Shown one piece after another: positions 48,731 through 62,416 of a stretch of 64,000 bases of DNA. The stretch comes from Diprion similis (taxonomy: Eukaryota > Arthropoda > Insecta > Hymenoptera > Diprionidae): contig NC_060112.1 in NCBI RefSeq assembly GCF_021155765.1, forward strand, positions 1,054,001 through 1,118,000, given 5' to 3'. A program made the translations under genes and the position numbers. Numbering within the stretch: position 1 is the first letter of the stretch; every line of letters begins with the position of its first letter. The notes beneath the pieces were generated by a model. That model saw only the letters and a program-made list of their open reading frames with translations, searched no databases and was not told the origin of the DNA.

Positions 48731-51560
48731 ATGCATCCCGTTGAAGCATTGTACGAAATCGGTGCTACGGCTATTGCTGGCTTGCAGAACACGTGAGTAT
48801 AACGTTTCCTAATAAATAAGTATGAAAGCACAAAGTTCTACAATGATGCTGAAACTAGTAGGTAATATTGTCGTAAGCAGGTCGTAATTCTCGACGGATT
48901 TCAGGGAGTGAGAAAATGATAACATATCAAGAAATTTATCAAAAATAATTCCCTTAATAATTCTGCCAAGTTTCAGCGTTTGATCATCCGTTACCTGCTC
49001 ACTATTATCTGCTTGTTTTAGTGTCATAGATTTAGAGAAGAAAAGCTATAAGGGGCCATTCATTAATTAGGTAAGGACAATTTTAGCCCCATTTTTAACC
49101 CCTCTGCCCCCATGTAAGAACACATAATATTTCGTGGACTCCCTCTTTCATTTCATACGTAAGATTATACCTGCAGTTTTCCTTTATAGTCAAATGTCGT
49201 TCGAAGAGCCCCAGTTGTACCAATACTCATAATTTGATATAAAGTAAAGATTTTTATTTCATAAAAGATAATTATTTATCCTTTAGAATATCCGTATTAT
49301 AAATATAAACAATTAAAGTATCAAGATAATTAAATATAATATTTCAAACAATGCTAAAGTGATGAAATAAGTCGGTCAAGAACTACTAACAATTAATAGT
49401 TTGCGTAAAATAATAAACAACTAGGTTTAAAATAATCAAGTTGAACAATAAAAGCACGTTTAGTTCTCATTATTAACCATCATTCGGACTGAATGGGTTG
49501 GCACCCATTTTTACAATAACAATACATAAATAAAATAGTATATTAAAAATAAAAAAATAGATCTCATAGTTTGTGGAACGTCTAAATAGAAATTTTTCGT
49601 AGTTTTTGAAATTGCCCTCTAATTTTCTGTGCGATTTTTGTTTCCCGAGACATTGCTGTATGGACATTTATCCAATAAAAAATGTCTATTACGCACATTC
49701 CGACTTGTAAAATATTACGTAAAAATGATTCCCTCCCCTTCACCCGAGATAAGATCACGTATAGATTTTTTATACTCTCCCTCCTTCTTGGGACCTTGCA
49801 TAATTAATAAATGGCTCCAAATAGTGCCTGTGAAAATTCTCTTTTTCTTTTGCAGTTTTCCAGATAGCGACAGGTTCTTTTTGGCCGTAACGAAAGTCGC
49901 TGATCCAGATTATGCTTTCTCGATTCTGGTCCCACTATTTGCCATTTTAAGTCCTAAGCTGTCTTCTGATATACTGATAGTTAGTTTCGTGTCTGAGTGG
50001 TCTAATGTGTTGTTGAAATGGCTACTCATGGAACATAGACCCTACTGGTGAGTTGAAAATGGAAGTTATCGTTATCACGTTGAATATTGCAAGGCGTAAT
50101 CCGGATTGTAATTTTGTGAATTATTTGAATATCTGCCTCGTCATTCACTTTAGATAAACCGTACATTTAGTAGATAAGCTGAGCACTAGCTACACGGATG
50201 TTTATATCTTTCAATGAGTAGCGGTCGTGAAATTTATTATCACTGTAAACTTGAGTTAGATAAAAGTCATGTAATATTGGGTTAATATGGCAAATATTCC
50301 ATAATATGTTCTAGGTGGGTTAAAGAAAGAGAGCTGCTGATAAAGCATCCTGTACCTCTGCTAAGACAAACTCAGTTAACATGTGAAACTGGTCCAGGTT
50401 CCCCATCGGGTGCGTAAAAAAGAATATCGCAATACACATCTCTAAATCTCTGCGAAATCACTCATGTATCACACTTTGAAATTTTTCAGGGCATGTGATG
50501 GGCTCTGCAGCTGTACTTTTTGCAATTGTTCATTTTATGAACGAGTCGTTATCAAGGCATCAAAGAATTAGGTAAATCGAGTCTTTTTTTCTATTCTCCA
50601 TTACCAAACGATATTCCAACTGGGGTGCGTCTTTGTTTATTAATTCCTCGTTTCTTACAGCGAAACGACTAAAACAAGAATAAAATTTACTCTCTGGCTC
50701 TTGTTCGGTATTTTGCTGTTCTTGGTTTCTGCGTCTCGCCTTTACGTTGCCGCGCATTTTCCTCATCAATGTATCCTCGGAGCATTCGGAGGTAAGTAAG
50801 TCTGCCTGTAATCTTCGGTACTGAATAATATTCCTTATTCTGTGTCACAGTTTATCAACGTTTATTAAAAATTATCTTTTTGCAGGTGTGCTGATAGCAC
50901 GGACGTTTTTATGCAACTATAGAATTTCAACATGGTGGCGGCATACTCGCAGGCCAAAACTACTCTTGGCTGCTTTAGGCATGACCATGATATCTTTCGG
51001 ATCGTATTGGCTGCAGAAAGGCCTTGGTAAAATAATTAATACGAGACAATTTATTCAAGCGCATTGTGATCGCATCTAGGATGACAGATATATGTTACAC
51101 ATTTTGCAGGCATGGATCCACAGTGGAGTGTCAAATTGGCGTTTAAATGGTGTACCAATCCAGAGTGGATTCACGTTAACACAACACCGCTATTCTCGCT
51201 AGTGAGAGTATCTGGTGCCGCGTTTGGATTAGCATTAATTGCACCTGTTCGAGTCAGGTGAGAACATGACTAATATCTGCTGAATATTCTGTTCAAAGCC
51301 AGAGCGATTAATTGCATAAATATTGATATTTTTTCAGGCTATCTCACTCTGCACAATGTTCAAGCTACATAGTTAAAGGAGCTCTGATTTGCAGCTTGAC
51401 TATTGCCTTGCAACTCGCTCAATCTGCTATCCCAACTGATCGAGTACTACCGTTTTACCTCTGCGTCTTCATGCTGTATGCTGTTCAACCGTATATGTAC
51501 TTAGTCGCAGTGCCCTTTATGGCTAGCGATCGTCCAGCAGGAGGACCCAAAGTTGATTAA
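48731..51560 (+). CDS. G6P: Glucose-6-phosphatase, ER membrane
   Basis: Multi-pass ER membrane enzyme hydrolysing glucose-6-phosphate to glucose, the last step of gluconeogenesis and glycogenolysis. Exons 48731-48792, 49856-50047, 50315-50409, 50490-50571, 50661-50791, 50886-51026, 51110-51257, 51338-51560; all GT-AG and in phase; 357 residues, the same as human G6PC1. Phosphatase motif residues are intact: [12 protein letters not shown] (Arg82), [13 protein letters not shown] (His118, the general acid), and [12 protein letters not shown] (Arg170 and His176, the nucleophile). About nine hydrophobic segments are visible. The C-terminus (GGPKVD) lacks the di-lysine ER-retrieval signal of vertebrate enzymes. 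AATAAA at 52115 lies inside an intron of the next putative gene. Confidence 0.95.
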
Positions 51561-51952
51561 TAGGCAACCAATTAGTTAATATTTCAATGACGTCACTTAT
51601 ATCTTATTAGAACTTTATTTATTGAGCGCAGAGTGCAGCACAAGAGTCTAGTAAAGTACCTCGCGGTGTTCTAGTCAAACAATCTTCGTGAATAGTTACC
51701 GCTTTGTCATCGACACTGCAGATTTACTATTCATATTTGTACATATAGACATATGCAATTGAACTTCGTGAGAGTTTGCTTAATTAGTTAATAATCATAG
51801 AGCAAACTTGATGATCGTAGAAAATTTAATTGCGAAAGTTCGTAATACATCCAGGCCTGTTATTTCGCTTTTCGCACGGCATAGATTCAAATCTACGGGT
51901 TGGCAGAATCATCTAAGATTCAGGAAAACTTCCAGCGCCTAATCAACTTGAC

Positions 51953-52616
51953 ATGCAGCCGAAAGTCAAAAGTAAATCAGTCTCCTAGTTTGTCTGCCAT
52001 CGTATCGTATCGTATAGCCAATATTTTCTGGAATTTCCTCAGGTGTATAATGCATCCAAATTACATATATACATAATATATTTAGGGCAATTATATCGAT
52101 CAAGTACTAATAACAATAAAAGAGGTTGCATAATCTTTCCATTCCTACACTGATGTTATATTTCCTTCGCACCTGTAACATCATCCCAATTCTTGCAGGT
52201 TGCACGGTTGTACTCGACATCGATCAATGTCTCGATGAATACCTTGTATGCGTGAAAAATAGAGAAAAACAAAAAAGTTTCAAGAAGAAAGCGATTTTCA
52301 GCCAGAATTTAGTATACGTAGTTACGAAGGTATACCAAAAGAACAGTCCATGTGAATATCGCCTGAAAGTATGTCAGGTTTTTTTTTTTAAACTGTACAT
52401 TAGCTGAAACATATGCGGGCTCTTATTGTTTTCCATTTTTAGTTGCGTCTGAAATTCACTGCCAACTTCTCGATCACATTCTTCGCTGCTATAATTATAG
52501 CGCATATTGTATTATGGCATCGTAAAATTCATCCTGAAACAATTTCAAATATTGGCGGGAGTCGAGGTGGGCCGAAGTTAGTCGACAATCAGCGTTCGAG
52601 AGGTTCGAGAGGATGA
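51953..52616 (+). CDS. Small single-pass membrane protein, not recognised
   Basis: A three-exon model: 51953-51971, 52199-52368 and 52443-52616, with matching phases and GT-AG sites, giving 120 residues. The start exon is tiny (MQPKVKS) and is the weakest part. Exon 2 reads TVVLDIDQCLDEYLVCV, a basic KKKAIFSQ stretch, then CEYRLK; exon 3 has one hydrophobic helix at about 72-88 (SITFFAAIIIAHIVLW) followed by a basic, Gly/Arg/Ser-rich tail. That suggests a C-terminal tail of about 30 residues exposed across a membrane. No family recognised. It starts within the apparent glucose-6-phosphatase 3' UTR and stops 38 bases before the next start codon, so it may share transcripts with a neighbour. 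Confidence 0.55.
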
Positions 52617-52654
52617 CGGTTTGTGGCGCCGCGGGCGGCCGTTAACCGAAACAA

Positions 52655-52757
52655 ATGAATTGGATGTTCGGAAACATGGCGGCCAGCGACGACGAGCCGA
52701 TGCATCTCTACGAAGTATTTCAAAACTGCTTCAATAAGATCGCTAACAAGCAGCCTG
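52655..52757 (+). CDS. First coding exon of an unrecognised gene running out of the window
   Basis: ATG in a GC-rich, CpG-containing leader (CGCCGCGGGCGGCCG) starts [15 protein letters not shown] and continues [19 protein letters not shown], then donor GTGAGT at 52758, phase 1. A second Kozak-like ATG (AACATGGCGGCC) lies seven codons in and may be the main start. The acidic/amphipathic sequence is clearly coding-like, but I cannot name the family; N-termini of this sort occur in nuclear proteins. No following exon was found in the remaining 11 kb, so the first intron is probably very long. Confidence 0.65.
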
Positions 52758-55700
52758 GTGAGTGTGAATAAACGAAGTTTAACATACTAGGTATAAGAGC
52801 CAGTGCATAAACAGTGAATAACTAGCCCGGAGTTGACGGATAATTGTGAATGTTTAAGAGCGTGCGTGTCGTGTTTCGTTCGGATATCGTATCGTAGACG
52901 TATACAGCGCCGCGTTTTTCGACTAAAAACATCGCGTCCGAGTGACATGTGGGTGAAAATATCTGGCCGAACGATTGTCGTTCGATTGCTGATTAGTTGG
53001 CGTACGAGACGCGAGTTAACGATGATTAACAACAACCGTTTTCAACCCAGTTGCCCAGGATGGTTGTGTTTTGGTTCACTTGACAATGTAGATGGTGCTG
53101 CCGCTACGGCATTTCTCTCCCCTGACTTGCTTACTTTTTTCCACTTTTTAAGTTTCACTCGCAACACCCGAGGTTATCCAGCCCTCGGACGATGTATATT
53201 CTCCCAATTAAACCCCCCATCCCCCGCCCCTTCACCCAAATCGGTGATTCCCCGAACAACTTACACGCGATACTTGCTAGTTGCTAAATTTCACTCCATC
53301 CCTCTTCCTCGCCTCCTCTCTACCCCGTTGTCCCAACACCCCGAAAACAATCTCTCCCTCGCCGTTTATACACGTATTCATATGTATATCATTCTTTCGA
53401 GACAATGCCCGGCGGGTGAGAATCTCTGATATCCATTTCTATACTTTGCCCGCAACACCTCGGTGACAATGACGATCTGTTTACAGGTGTGCCTTTTTCC
53501 ATTTCGCAATCGCGCGATTAAAGTCAAGACCCGAATACGTTTTTACACAAGTCTACAATCGTGGATACAGTTCGTCGAAGTTGTCAAAGTCTCTGCAGCA
53601 AGTCTTCTCATCTTCGTGCGAGTTAGGCGGACCAATTTATTATCGTAGGTAGACAGCTTACCGCGGGTTATTCTTCTGCGAGGGTTATTAGAAACGCACA
53701 AAGTTTGAACAAAATAGGCAATGGTGTTTACGAATAGTTCGTCGACGTGACGGTGCCAGTGAACTTAATACACTTGAGATAACGTTAACCCGCAAAGGCT
53801 CGCGATAAATTTACGATCTCAGTGTCAAGTACGATTCCATTCGAAATATCGACGCGTTACACGTCTTGGAAATCGTATTGTCCATTCGATAGTGATTAAT
53901 GTGCACGAATGATGGATTTAAAGCGATAGAAACATAGAAAAGCTCATTTATTGCGCCGCTGAGATAATCACGAAACTGAAAGGAGACATCATCTGATCTC
54001 TTCGGACTTCGGCCAGGTGGAGTGATTCTTGTCGCCACTTGCAACAATCACTTCACCGCCCTTTGTCCGAATCCTCGCCGTTGTATCCGATGCACAGTTT
54101 CACTGAAGAATTAACGTTAGAAGAAAATATATCCGTGGCAGGCGGACATGTCTACTCGTTTTTCGCGACGGCGTTGACCTTTGTATTTGAGATAGAAGCA
54201 CGTGTTGTAGCCCGCTACGTACGAACCCCCGACAGGTGCGCAGTAGCGAAAATAGCGAAATATCAACCCTCTCCCGCGTGCTACAAGCCTTCCGACCCTC
54301 CTCTCTGGCTCTCTCTTTCTCTTTCACTCCCTACACACGAGCACCAGCCCATGCACAGGCGTCTCCCTTATTTATTTATTTATTTTTTCCTTTCTTTCTT
54401 TTTTTCATTCAACTTTGTCAACTGTAACGTTCCTACCGTTGATGCAACAGCTACGCAGTGAGTAGGGTCTGATATAATTCGATGGAGTATGTATATTGGG
54501 GTGTTTCAGAAAAAGTAATTCACCATTTTTCATCGTGATACCCTATGAGAAGTTTTCTCAGGTTGAAAGAAGATTCTGTCGAAGGATGAGCGTTCTGCGT
54601 TGCCAGGAAGATCGCGCTCTAGCGATATCTCACGTTTTTTCAATTGCTCTTGAATTCGTGAAGAAACACGTTGTAGCACTTGAATTCTTGTTTCTTTCCT
54701 GACATTTATATTCAACCCAAGGATCACTATCCGTAACACAACAACACATCAACCAGGGATCTTATTCTCCTAAATTAAGAGTTCATGTTAAATTACAACT
54801 ATTTCATGAGATTGTATTAATAATGAAAAAGTCAACAGATACGCTTTTTAAATATCAACTGAATACTTAATATTAAAAGTGCGGTTCTTCTTTGTAACGT
54901 AAATTGAGATATTATGATCGAATTAAGGGATAGAAAAAAAAAAAAAAAAAAATTCCATTCACGATAATACAAAAGTGAAAAATCATCTAAGCGCGATCTT
55001 CCACATAACCTAAAAAGCTCATCTTTTTACAAGAATCTCTCTGTTCACCTAATCCAACGTTTTTTAGTGGTACCACGTACATTCATTCTTCCTTCATTAT
55101 ACGCGTCCATTTTTTTTCTTCAATCATCGGAGTAAGTTCAGGAGAAATTCTGGCGGATAGGCATGGCAAAGCTTCTTTTAGGATCGCGTCGGTGGTAGCG
55201 ACTCAAGTTTGGCGGGAGGGAGGACGTGAACGAGGTGGGGGTGCGACATCGACGCGACGCAGTGCACCTGCCGTTGCGGGTTCATGCCGTTGTACCGGCT
55301 GCCTCCTCGGCACGTTGTACGCCGAGGTAGGTTTTGTTAGCTTTGTACGCATGCACGCACGAGTTTCTACTTACGCGGTGCGAGTTCACCTCACTCGCGG
55401 GACACGCAGAGAGGCAGGCGTCCACCTCGTAATGTAAGTGCAGCGTGCACGCGTGAATGATCACGCTTGCACGTTTACACTCGCCTCGAGTGCAGGGCGA
55501 GAGAAATTCGATTTCAATACGTTACCTGCGCAGTCGGTATTACAGGACGTCGGAAGGATACCCTTAATTTCAAATTCTCATTACTCGTCTAGATCAAAAA
55601 CTAGAGAGGAATCGAATCCTAAAAGTGGATAGTCGTTGATAGACCTCGTGTATCGTACAACGCGCGATTCGAAGAGATGATCGTTTTTCTCTCGGAAATA

Positions 55701-58292
55701 TTGTCGATATCCTCAATTGCGGATGATCACAGGCGTTGACCCGGATTCACGACATTCGCAACCTTGTTTCGGATGCTGCGAAAATTATACTGTATACTGC
55801 ACGCATAGCTTGCGTATCTCGGTACAATATGTTTTCCAAAATAAACGTAGTTTCGGGCTTACAGAGTCCGGCTTGGTTGCGTGCGAATGTATAAAATATA
55901 TACATATAAATAAACATATAACTTATGTATATAAAGATATTTCTGCTTGGGTATACGGAAAATCGAGGAAAAATGGTGTCGCGTATCAGTTCCCCGGACT
56001 TTCGGCTGGTCGATCACCTGTTGAACATTCCAAGCGTCTGCTGCCTACCTACCGGTACCTTATACACACGCGCTTTTATACCCACCGCTTATACACTATA
56101 CCTTATATTCCCAAGGCGTGCAGGCAGGCGAGCAGACTGGCGGCAGCGATCCACTACACACTATACCTTCTCCTCGTTCGCTTGCTCGCCTCGCATCTCG
56201 AGGAGGAACAGGAACGCGACGCGGCGAACAAAGGTGACAAAGTCCCCCGACGGCCGACGACGAGGTGTATCGGGCACGCGCGCGGCACGTGGCGCATCCT
56301 ATCCGTCTCGACGGCGATTCCTCATTTTTCGTAATAAGATACAAACACGCTGTAACGAACGGGGTACGTGAGAAATCTAGTTTCCTTTAAATCCTGCCCA
56401 CGGTATAAAGGACTCGATGATTTAGACTGCTATCGTATCAAACGAGATAGATAAACCTGTAATCTTGAAAATTTAAGAGGATTCAACATGAAATTATCAA
56501 TTGCAAATGCAAATACGTATGTATAACCGGCCAATGTACAGACGTTGGGGATAACTCTCGAGGATACTGCAGTCGGTCGAGAACCTCTACTTCGTGTTAC
56601 GGAGGTGGTCCTCCTCCTCCTCATCTTCGGAGGGCCGTTCCGACACACTGGGACCGTAGATCGGGGTCCGTAAGTCCGTTCGACGTTGGTCGGACGAGAG
56701 GAACGAAGGGAGGGACTCGGAACGACAGCTGCTCCGTGCTGCAGTGACCTTACCCTCACCATGTCGGGGTCTTGCCCGAACGGCGAGCGGTCGGTCGCGT
56801 GGCACGCCACATTCTGCCGGCTCCCCCTCGGGCTTATCCCCGTCTTTTCTTTCTATTCCTTTTCTTCTTCCTCTTCTTTCTTCCTCCGCGCTTTTCTCGC
56901 TTTGCTGGATCGCTTCTTCCTTCGGTTGCTCCTTGATTCTACTTCGTTTTATCATGATATCGCTGTTGTATGCGTATATATATATATACATATATATAAC
57001 TATTTACCTTACGCAACAACGGCGTTTTCGGACGATAAGATGCAACTCATATTTTAGACACTTTGTTCTTTACTCGTTTTCGGTATATCTGTATATGGGT
57101 AAATTTTGATTTTGGTAAAGTTGAAAAATATTTTTTTTATCTTTTCGTCGATGCGTTGTTTTTTTTTTTTATTTGATTTTTTTTTTAATTTTATTCTTCT
57201 TCCGTTTTATTTACTGCCAAAAGAGAGACTCGCAAGGACTCTCTGAATGCGAGATGATCTCTCTTCGGAGCTGGTTGTATAGTCTGGTGCATACGGTATA
57301 AGGTGGCAGCTGCGCTTAAATATTCCGAACGTATTACAGTCTTAACGATCGGCGCGCTTATACTGACAATACAGAATGTAACTTACCACGAGGCTGAAGT
57401 AAGCAAAGTTAATTTATCGAAACTTTAAAAGAATTTAGAATAACCGAAGAAACTGAATTTTACAAAATCTGAGTTTGTTTATTCTGTATTAACAGGTTTA
57501 CTAAACAGTTTCAAGTAATCCTAAAGTTGCAAATTAACAACTTTTTTTTTTCAAAGATACGTAATTACATTAACGTTAGAAACTTCAGCCTGATAACTTA
57601 ATGTGTGAAAAATAATAATGATTGAAAAATATTTTCTGGCTTTATAGTAACTGAGAGAAGAAGCTACGAGCGATATGATAACTGTGACAGCAAAATCGCG
57701 GACACTTCCTCGCTCAATTATTATCCTCGTGGGAATGACAACAGCTGCTACGTTGGGCCTATACCCAACCGATTAAATTACTGATAACCAGATATTTATA
57801 CAGTGGAACGTACTTTTATAATTAAACACTGACGTGAGAATCTGGACAAAATGATCACCGACTCTACACTTTTCTCCAGAGAAGGAAATAAATATCATAC
57901 TAGCTGATCGTTATCTTTCGAGTTTTCGTGAAATTCTACCCAGAGCGCAGCTCGCCTGCAGCCTTGCTGCATGGTGCACCATGTTGGCGGCGTGGGTCTC
58001 TCGTCAATTCCTTTTTTTCTTCTATTTCTCTCCCTCCCGCCTCACCCTTTCGAAACCCGACAACAACGCAAATGCTGTTGCAGGTAAAACACGAGACGGC
58101 GGGAGAATCTGACGCGTTTTGAACAGATCGTGCGTGATTTTTTTTTTCCCTTCTTTTTCGTGTCAAAGTTTTTTTTTTATTTTTTTTTCCTTTACTACCT
58201 CGAAGCTTCGCCTCGCACTTAATCACGGAGAGACAAAAAAGAACAGATTTTAATCAAAACTGCAACGAAAGAGGGATACAACACGGTCTTGA

Positions 58293-58297
<5 letters not shown>

Positions 58298-58328
<31 letters not shown>
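58298..58328. repeat. Poly-A run of 31
   Basis: Thirty-one consecutive A; further A-rich and G-rich homopolymers follow at 58449-58490. Confidence 0.9.
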
Positions 58329-58331
<3 letters not shown>

Positions 58332-58952
58332 CCATATCAACAACTATTTTTTTTTATCTCCCACAAATGTAGCAGATTTTAACTCTGCACACAGTGGTCT
58401 TCGCTGTGTCTAGAGTAAAATTCTGCATTTTACTCGGTATGTTTTAGCAAAAAAAAAAAAAAAAAAGGGGGGGGGAGAAAAAAAAACTTGCGCATCCCTC
58501 TCATTTACTGTAGTTTTGAGTAAAATCTTCTCTTATATTCTATCCGTAGTCTATAAAATATGACGTGCATACGTTTCTTCTATTTACACGTTCGTTTTGA
58601 TTTTGTTAATCTCACGTCGTACGTAGTATGAGGTTGACATGAGCGAATCTGTCGTTTGCGCTATTAACTCGCGATACAATTTACACAGTTATTATAGATA
58701 TTGACGATTATTGTAAGTATTCCGGTGTACGACCTATATTACACTATATACGTAGATATTGTATAACCGCAACTTCGTGATGAACGTTATATAGACGGTA
58801 TTATCATCGCAGGTTGTTGCGGTACGCGATATAAGATTAGATTTTCTCTAGATGGCTAGATGAGTATAATTATATCCGCGCACTTATTGTACGGCAGTTC
58901 TTTACCTCTCCAATTTTTATTCTCTCGTCGTTTTCGTACACTTGTTTTTGTT

Positions 58953-58956
<4 letters not shown>

Positions 58957-58983
<27 letters not shown>
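58957..58983. repeat. Poly-C run of 27
   Basis: Twenty-seven consecutive C, unusual for an insect genome and likely length-variable or misassembled. Confidence 0.9.
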
Positions 58984-59115
58984 TCATCCGCCCTTCCTCC
59001 TTGTTTTCTAAATTCTTGCGTCTATACATAACTTATTAAACTATTATAGTATTGCAAACAAACCGTTGCAAAAGTTTGCTGAAACTGCAGCAGCAGCAGC
59101 ACGCGAGCCGATGAG

Positions 59116-59116
59116 G

Positions 59117-59149
<33 letters not shown>

Positions 59150-59153
59150 ATAT
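59116..59153. repeat. (AT)n microsatellite
   Basis: Alternating TA tract with one TTTA interruption, ending in ACCCGCC. Confidence 0.85.
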
Positions 59154-59760
59154 ACCCGCCTGCCTACCCTTGCCTTCTTTACATTCAAAGATCCAGCTTT
59201 CACGCAGGTATATAGAGAAAAAGGCGCGCGCGTCCGTGTTTGTGTGTGTGTGTGTGTATGTGCGTTTATCGTAGAATAAAATAGGTGGTTGAAATAGAAT
59301 GAAAAAGGGGATAGAGAATGTGCACGGAGGAGAGAAAAAAACGAGCATATATTACAACGAACCGCATCTGTGGTAGAGAGAGAATTTCTAATGTTCCGGA
59401 GCGAAGAGAGCGAGAGGGATAGAAAAAATAGTCCCTCCGGCGTCGAATGTAGGGCCCCTCGAAGAAGAAAGGGCGGGGATAATTCAGGTAGCCAACGGTT
59501 CTCAAACGCCTCTCATATATGTATATATGTGAATATTTTTGGTATAATACAGAATCTCTGCGGCTGTACACCGCGCGGTATTTCTTTGTGTAGTGGACTT
59601 TGGATCAAGGATTTCTTCCATTCAAAGTGAAACTGTCATCAGATGAGAACGATACTCTCCAAACTAGAGAATCATTGTCCTGAAATTATCTGATATTTTT
59701 GGGGTAATATAGCATTGTATTTATAGCGTACATTATACACAGCTCGTGTAATCGATGAGC

Positions 59761-60304
59761 ATATCGATGCCTCTAAGGAAAAATAGCACGTGTCAGATTT
59801 TTTGCGAAAACTAATACGTTTTCGTACAAATTAGTAAGAGTATAGTATTGCTGGGTATAAAAATCCAAAAAGACTCATTTAGTCAACTACAATATGATAC
59901 AATAGTTTTTACACTCTTGTAGAAAGATTACGTATAGTTTAGGTAAGGACTACATTATCTAAATATAATAAGACGAATTGATATTTATATTGATAAAAAT
60001 TCGGACAAATTTGAAACAACTGTAAAGAATCTGTAAAAAAAAAAAAAAAAAAAGGATTAATTTTTCTAAGATCTGCATCGACAACACAATTTCGATGATA
60101 TTTATAAGTTTATTTTGACGCGATAAAATGCACTTCTGCATTCGCTAATTGACTTTCATTTCGACTATCGTACACCGCATAAATCTTCAAAAAATCCTTA
60201 TCGCATTAACTAAAACGTGTTAGTTTTTACCGCAATACGTGAAACTTGCTAGTTTTCGTGGCGAACGCTGCAACTTGCTCGTTTTCATAAGAGGCGTCGA
60301 TATA
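59761..60304 (+). mobile_element. MITE copy A with ATATCGATGCCTCT ends
   Basis: Starts ATATCGATGCCTCTAAGG and ends with the inverse (AAGAGGCGTCGATAT). Just inside both ends are several copies of an ACGTGCTAGTTTTCGTAA-like unit. The interior, including GTATTGCTGGGTATAAAAAT and a poly-A run at 60036-60054, has no ORF. A second, inverted copy lies at 62417-63044. Non-autonomous DNA transposon; superfamily not assigned. Confidence 0.75.
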
Positions 60305-61002
60305 GTACCATAACACGCTGCGTCTGCAGGTAGAAACTTTTCTCGGGCACGCGAACGGAACGTGGTTATAAGAACTTCGTCCCTCTCTATCTCTTTTTCT
60401 CTCTTTCTCTCTTCCGCTCGCATCAGTAATCTGTCGGTCGGTCCCATCCGGTCGGGTGTATAAGGACTAAGAAGATGCCGATGGGTTGCAAAACGGACCC
60501 TGAGTTCGCTCCCCTGTCCGCTGATCTTAATGCATTTTCCATTGCATCCCTTGGGAAATATAATATGCAGGGGTGACCTATCGGGCCGGACATAATTAAT
60601 TCGAGAAAGGCATTGTAGGTGGAGCAGGACTATGCAGACGATGCGTTTTGCCTTGCGATATCTACACTGCAGAGATTCCTCTTGTCACCTGTGAAAATCC
60701 ATCTATATGGATGTTGACATATGTGTTGGCCTGTATACCTGTGACACGCACCCGACGTAGCGTAATGATTAGAAATACAGGATCAGCATTCGGTGTATTG
60801 CACCTACGGCGACCTGCACTCGGGTAACCGGGTCCGTGAAACCTAAGTGTTATACCTGCAGCGGCGTAGCCCTTGGCGGTGAGTCGGGTTGACGACCCTG
60901 CACCAGACAATGATCTGAAAAACTAAATACTCCGCCGGGAACGTGAACTCGATCGCACGGTGTAGACGAGGAGGTAGTATATAGGACACCGTGTTGTAAG
61001 GT

Positions 61003-61026
61003 GTGGAGGTGGAGGTGGAGGTGGAG
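61003..61026. repeat. (GGAGGT)n tandem repeat
   Basis: Four copies of a GGAGGT hexamer in a GC-rich stretch. Confidence 0.85.
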
Positions 61027-62416
61027 GAAATTAGTACCTACACGTACGTTTAGCGCGTTACCCGAGGAGTCCTTCATCGCATCCTGTCTCAAATACTCGC
61101 GTGCATTTCACGCTTTCAGGCACTAACGCGATTTTTGAGATCGCGCAGAAATTTTCATTCCAGATCTAAAGTCGGAATGCTTCGATCCAATTTATAACTC
61201 TTTTCAAACTTAGGTGTGTCGGAAAGTATAAGCCTACACACGGGGTGAAAGACGTATAGATCATAGTTGAGAGCTAAACTGCCATCCATGCGTATTTAAC
61301 CTATAACGTATACTAGTTGAACTCCTGTTCTTGACGTGTCTTGCGGAGCGTGAAGGTACAATAATATCGCATAATCCTGCCGACCTGCTGCAGGGATGAC
61401 GAAGTGGGGGTGGGTGGCCCTGTAATCACCACCGTCGTCGTCGTCCTCGTCGTCGGGGATATCATGCATCAAAGGACACTGTGTTACAGTACTCCTGCTG
61501 GTGGCTGACTGACCGCGTTGTCATTGTCAGAGATTTCAAAATTCCCGATTGCACCACACCCCCCATCGTACAATTGTCCCGCGAACTGTCCAACTCTGGT
61601 CAACTCACCCTCTTCCATGTCGTACCTCTATATGAACCCCCTCTAGCGAACCAAAGTACTTCTTTGACGATAACCTAGACGGGTCAATTTAAGTCTAATG
61701 TCGTTCGAAAGTGTACCTTTTTCCGTCCGCCTTATATAAATATACCCGTTAAGTTGGTGATTTTTTTTTAAATATATATATATTTTTTTTTTTTTCACTC
61801 GCAGGCTCCGGTGGAAAGAAATTCATTGATTCTTGTCACATGTGTATAGGCAACAACTCGCGGCGGCATAAACGCGTGGCATTTGAGTTGGTTGGGTGTA
61901 GAAACTGGCTCTCTCATCGTCCGATCAGCCTCGTATAACAAGTATGGTAATCGCACGGGCGTGTTCTTAGTTTTTAACTCTTATAGAGTTTGAGTATACG
62001 CGTTATGCATACTTGTATAGCCTATAATGGTGTGTATATAGGTGTGTAAATGTGTGACGGTGTGTACCCACGGGCAACGGCCAATGGTACACAGGCACGA
62101 TGACGATTATTCTAATATACGTGTATAATGAAGCGAAAGACCGAGAGAAAGAGAGAATTTTTATTACCAGCTTCGGGCCGGATGTCTATGTGTATGTATA
62201 CCTAATGTGATATACGTATGTACTTATGTATAACTATACTAACCGATCGTTTCGGAATTATACATAAAATATCCACGTGTCGTTCCCCCTTCTCTTCGTA
62301 CGTCTCATCTTCGTCTTGTTAGGTATTACTCGCGTCTTTAAATCAAAGAATATTTAATAAGTGGATCGATTTCCGATGTAGCCCAGTTGGCGACGCGCAC
62401 GCACACACACATCTAC

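Noticed and set aside
49052-49755. Possible MITE starting GGGGCCATTCATTAATTAGG
   Set aside because: The left end looks like a common insect repeat end, but I could not match a convincing inverted right end.
52833-53429. 198-residue open frame after the exon at 52655
   Set aside because: Follows a strong GTGAGT donor, so it lies in an intron; no ATG at its start context, no domain, C/T-rich low-complexity second half.
55717-56371. Two long overlapping plus-strand frames (205 and 148 residues)
   Set aside because: They overlap in different frames in a GC-rich stretch with few stop codons on either strand, show no domain, and have erratic composition. Chance frames are the simplest explanation.
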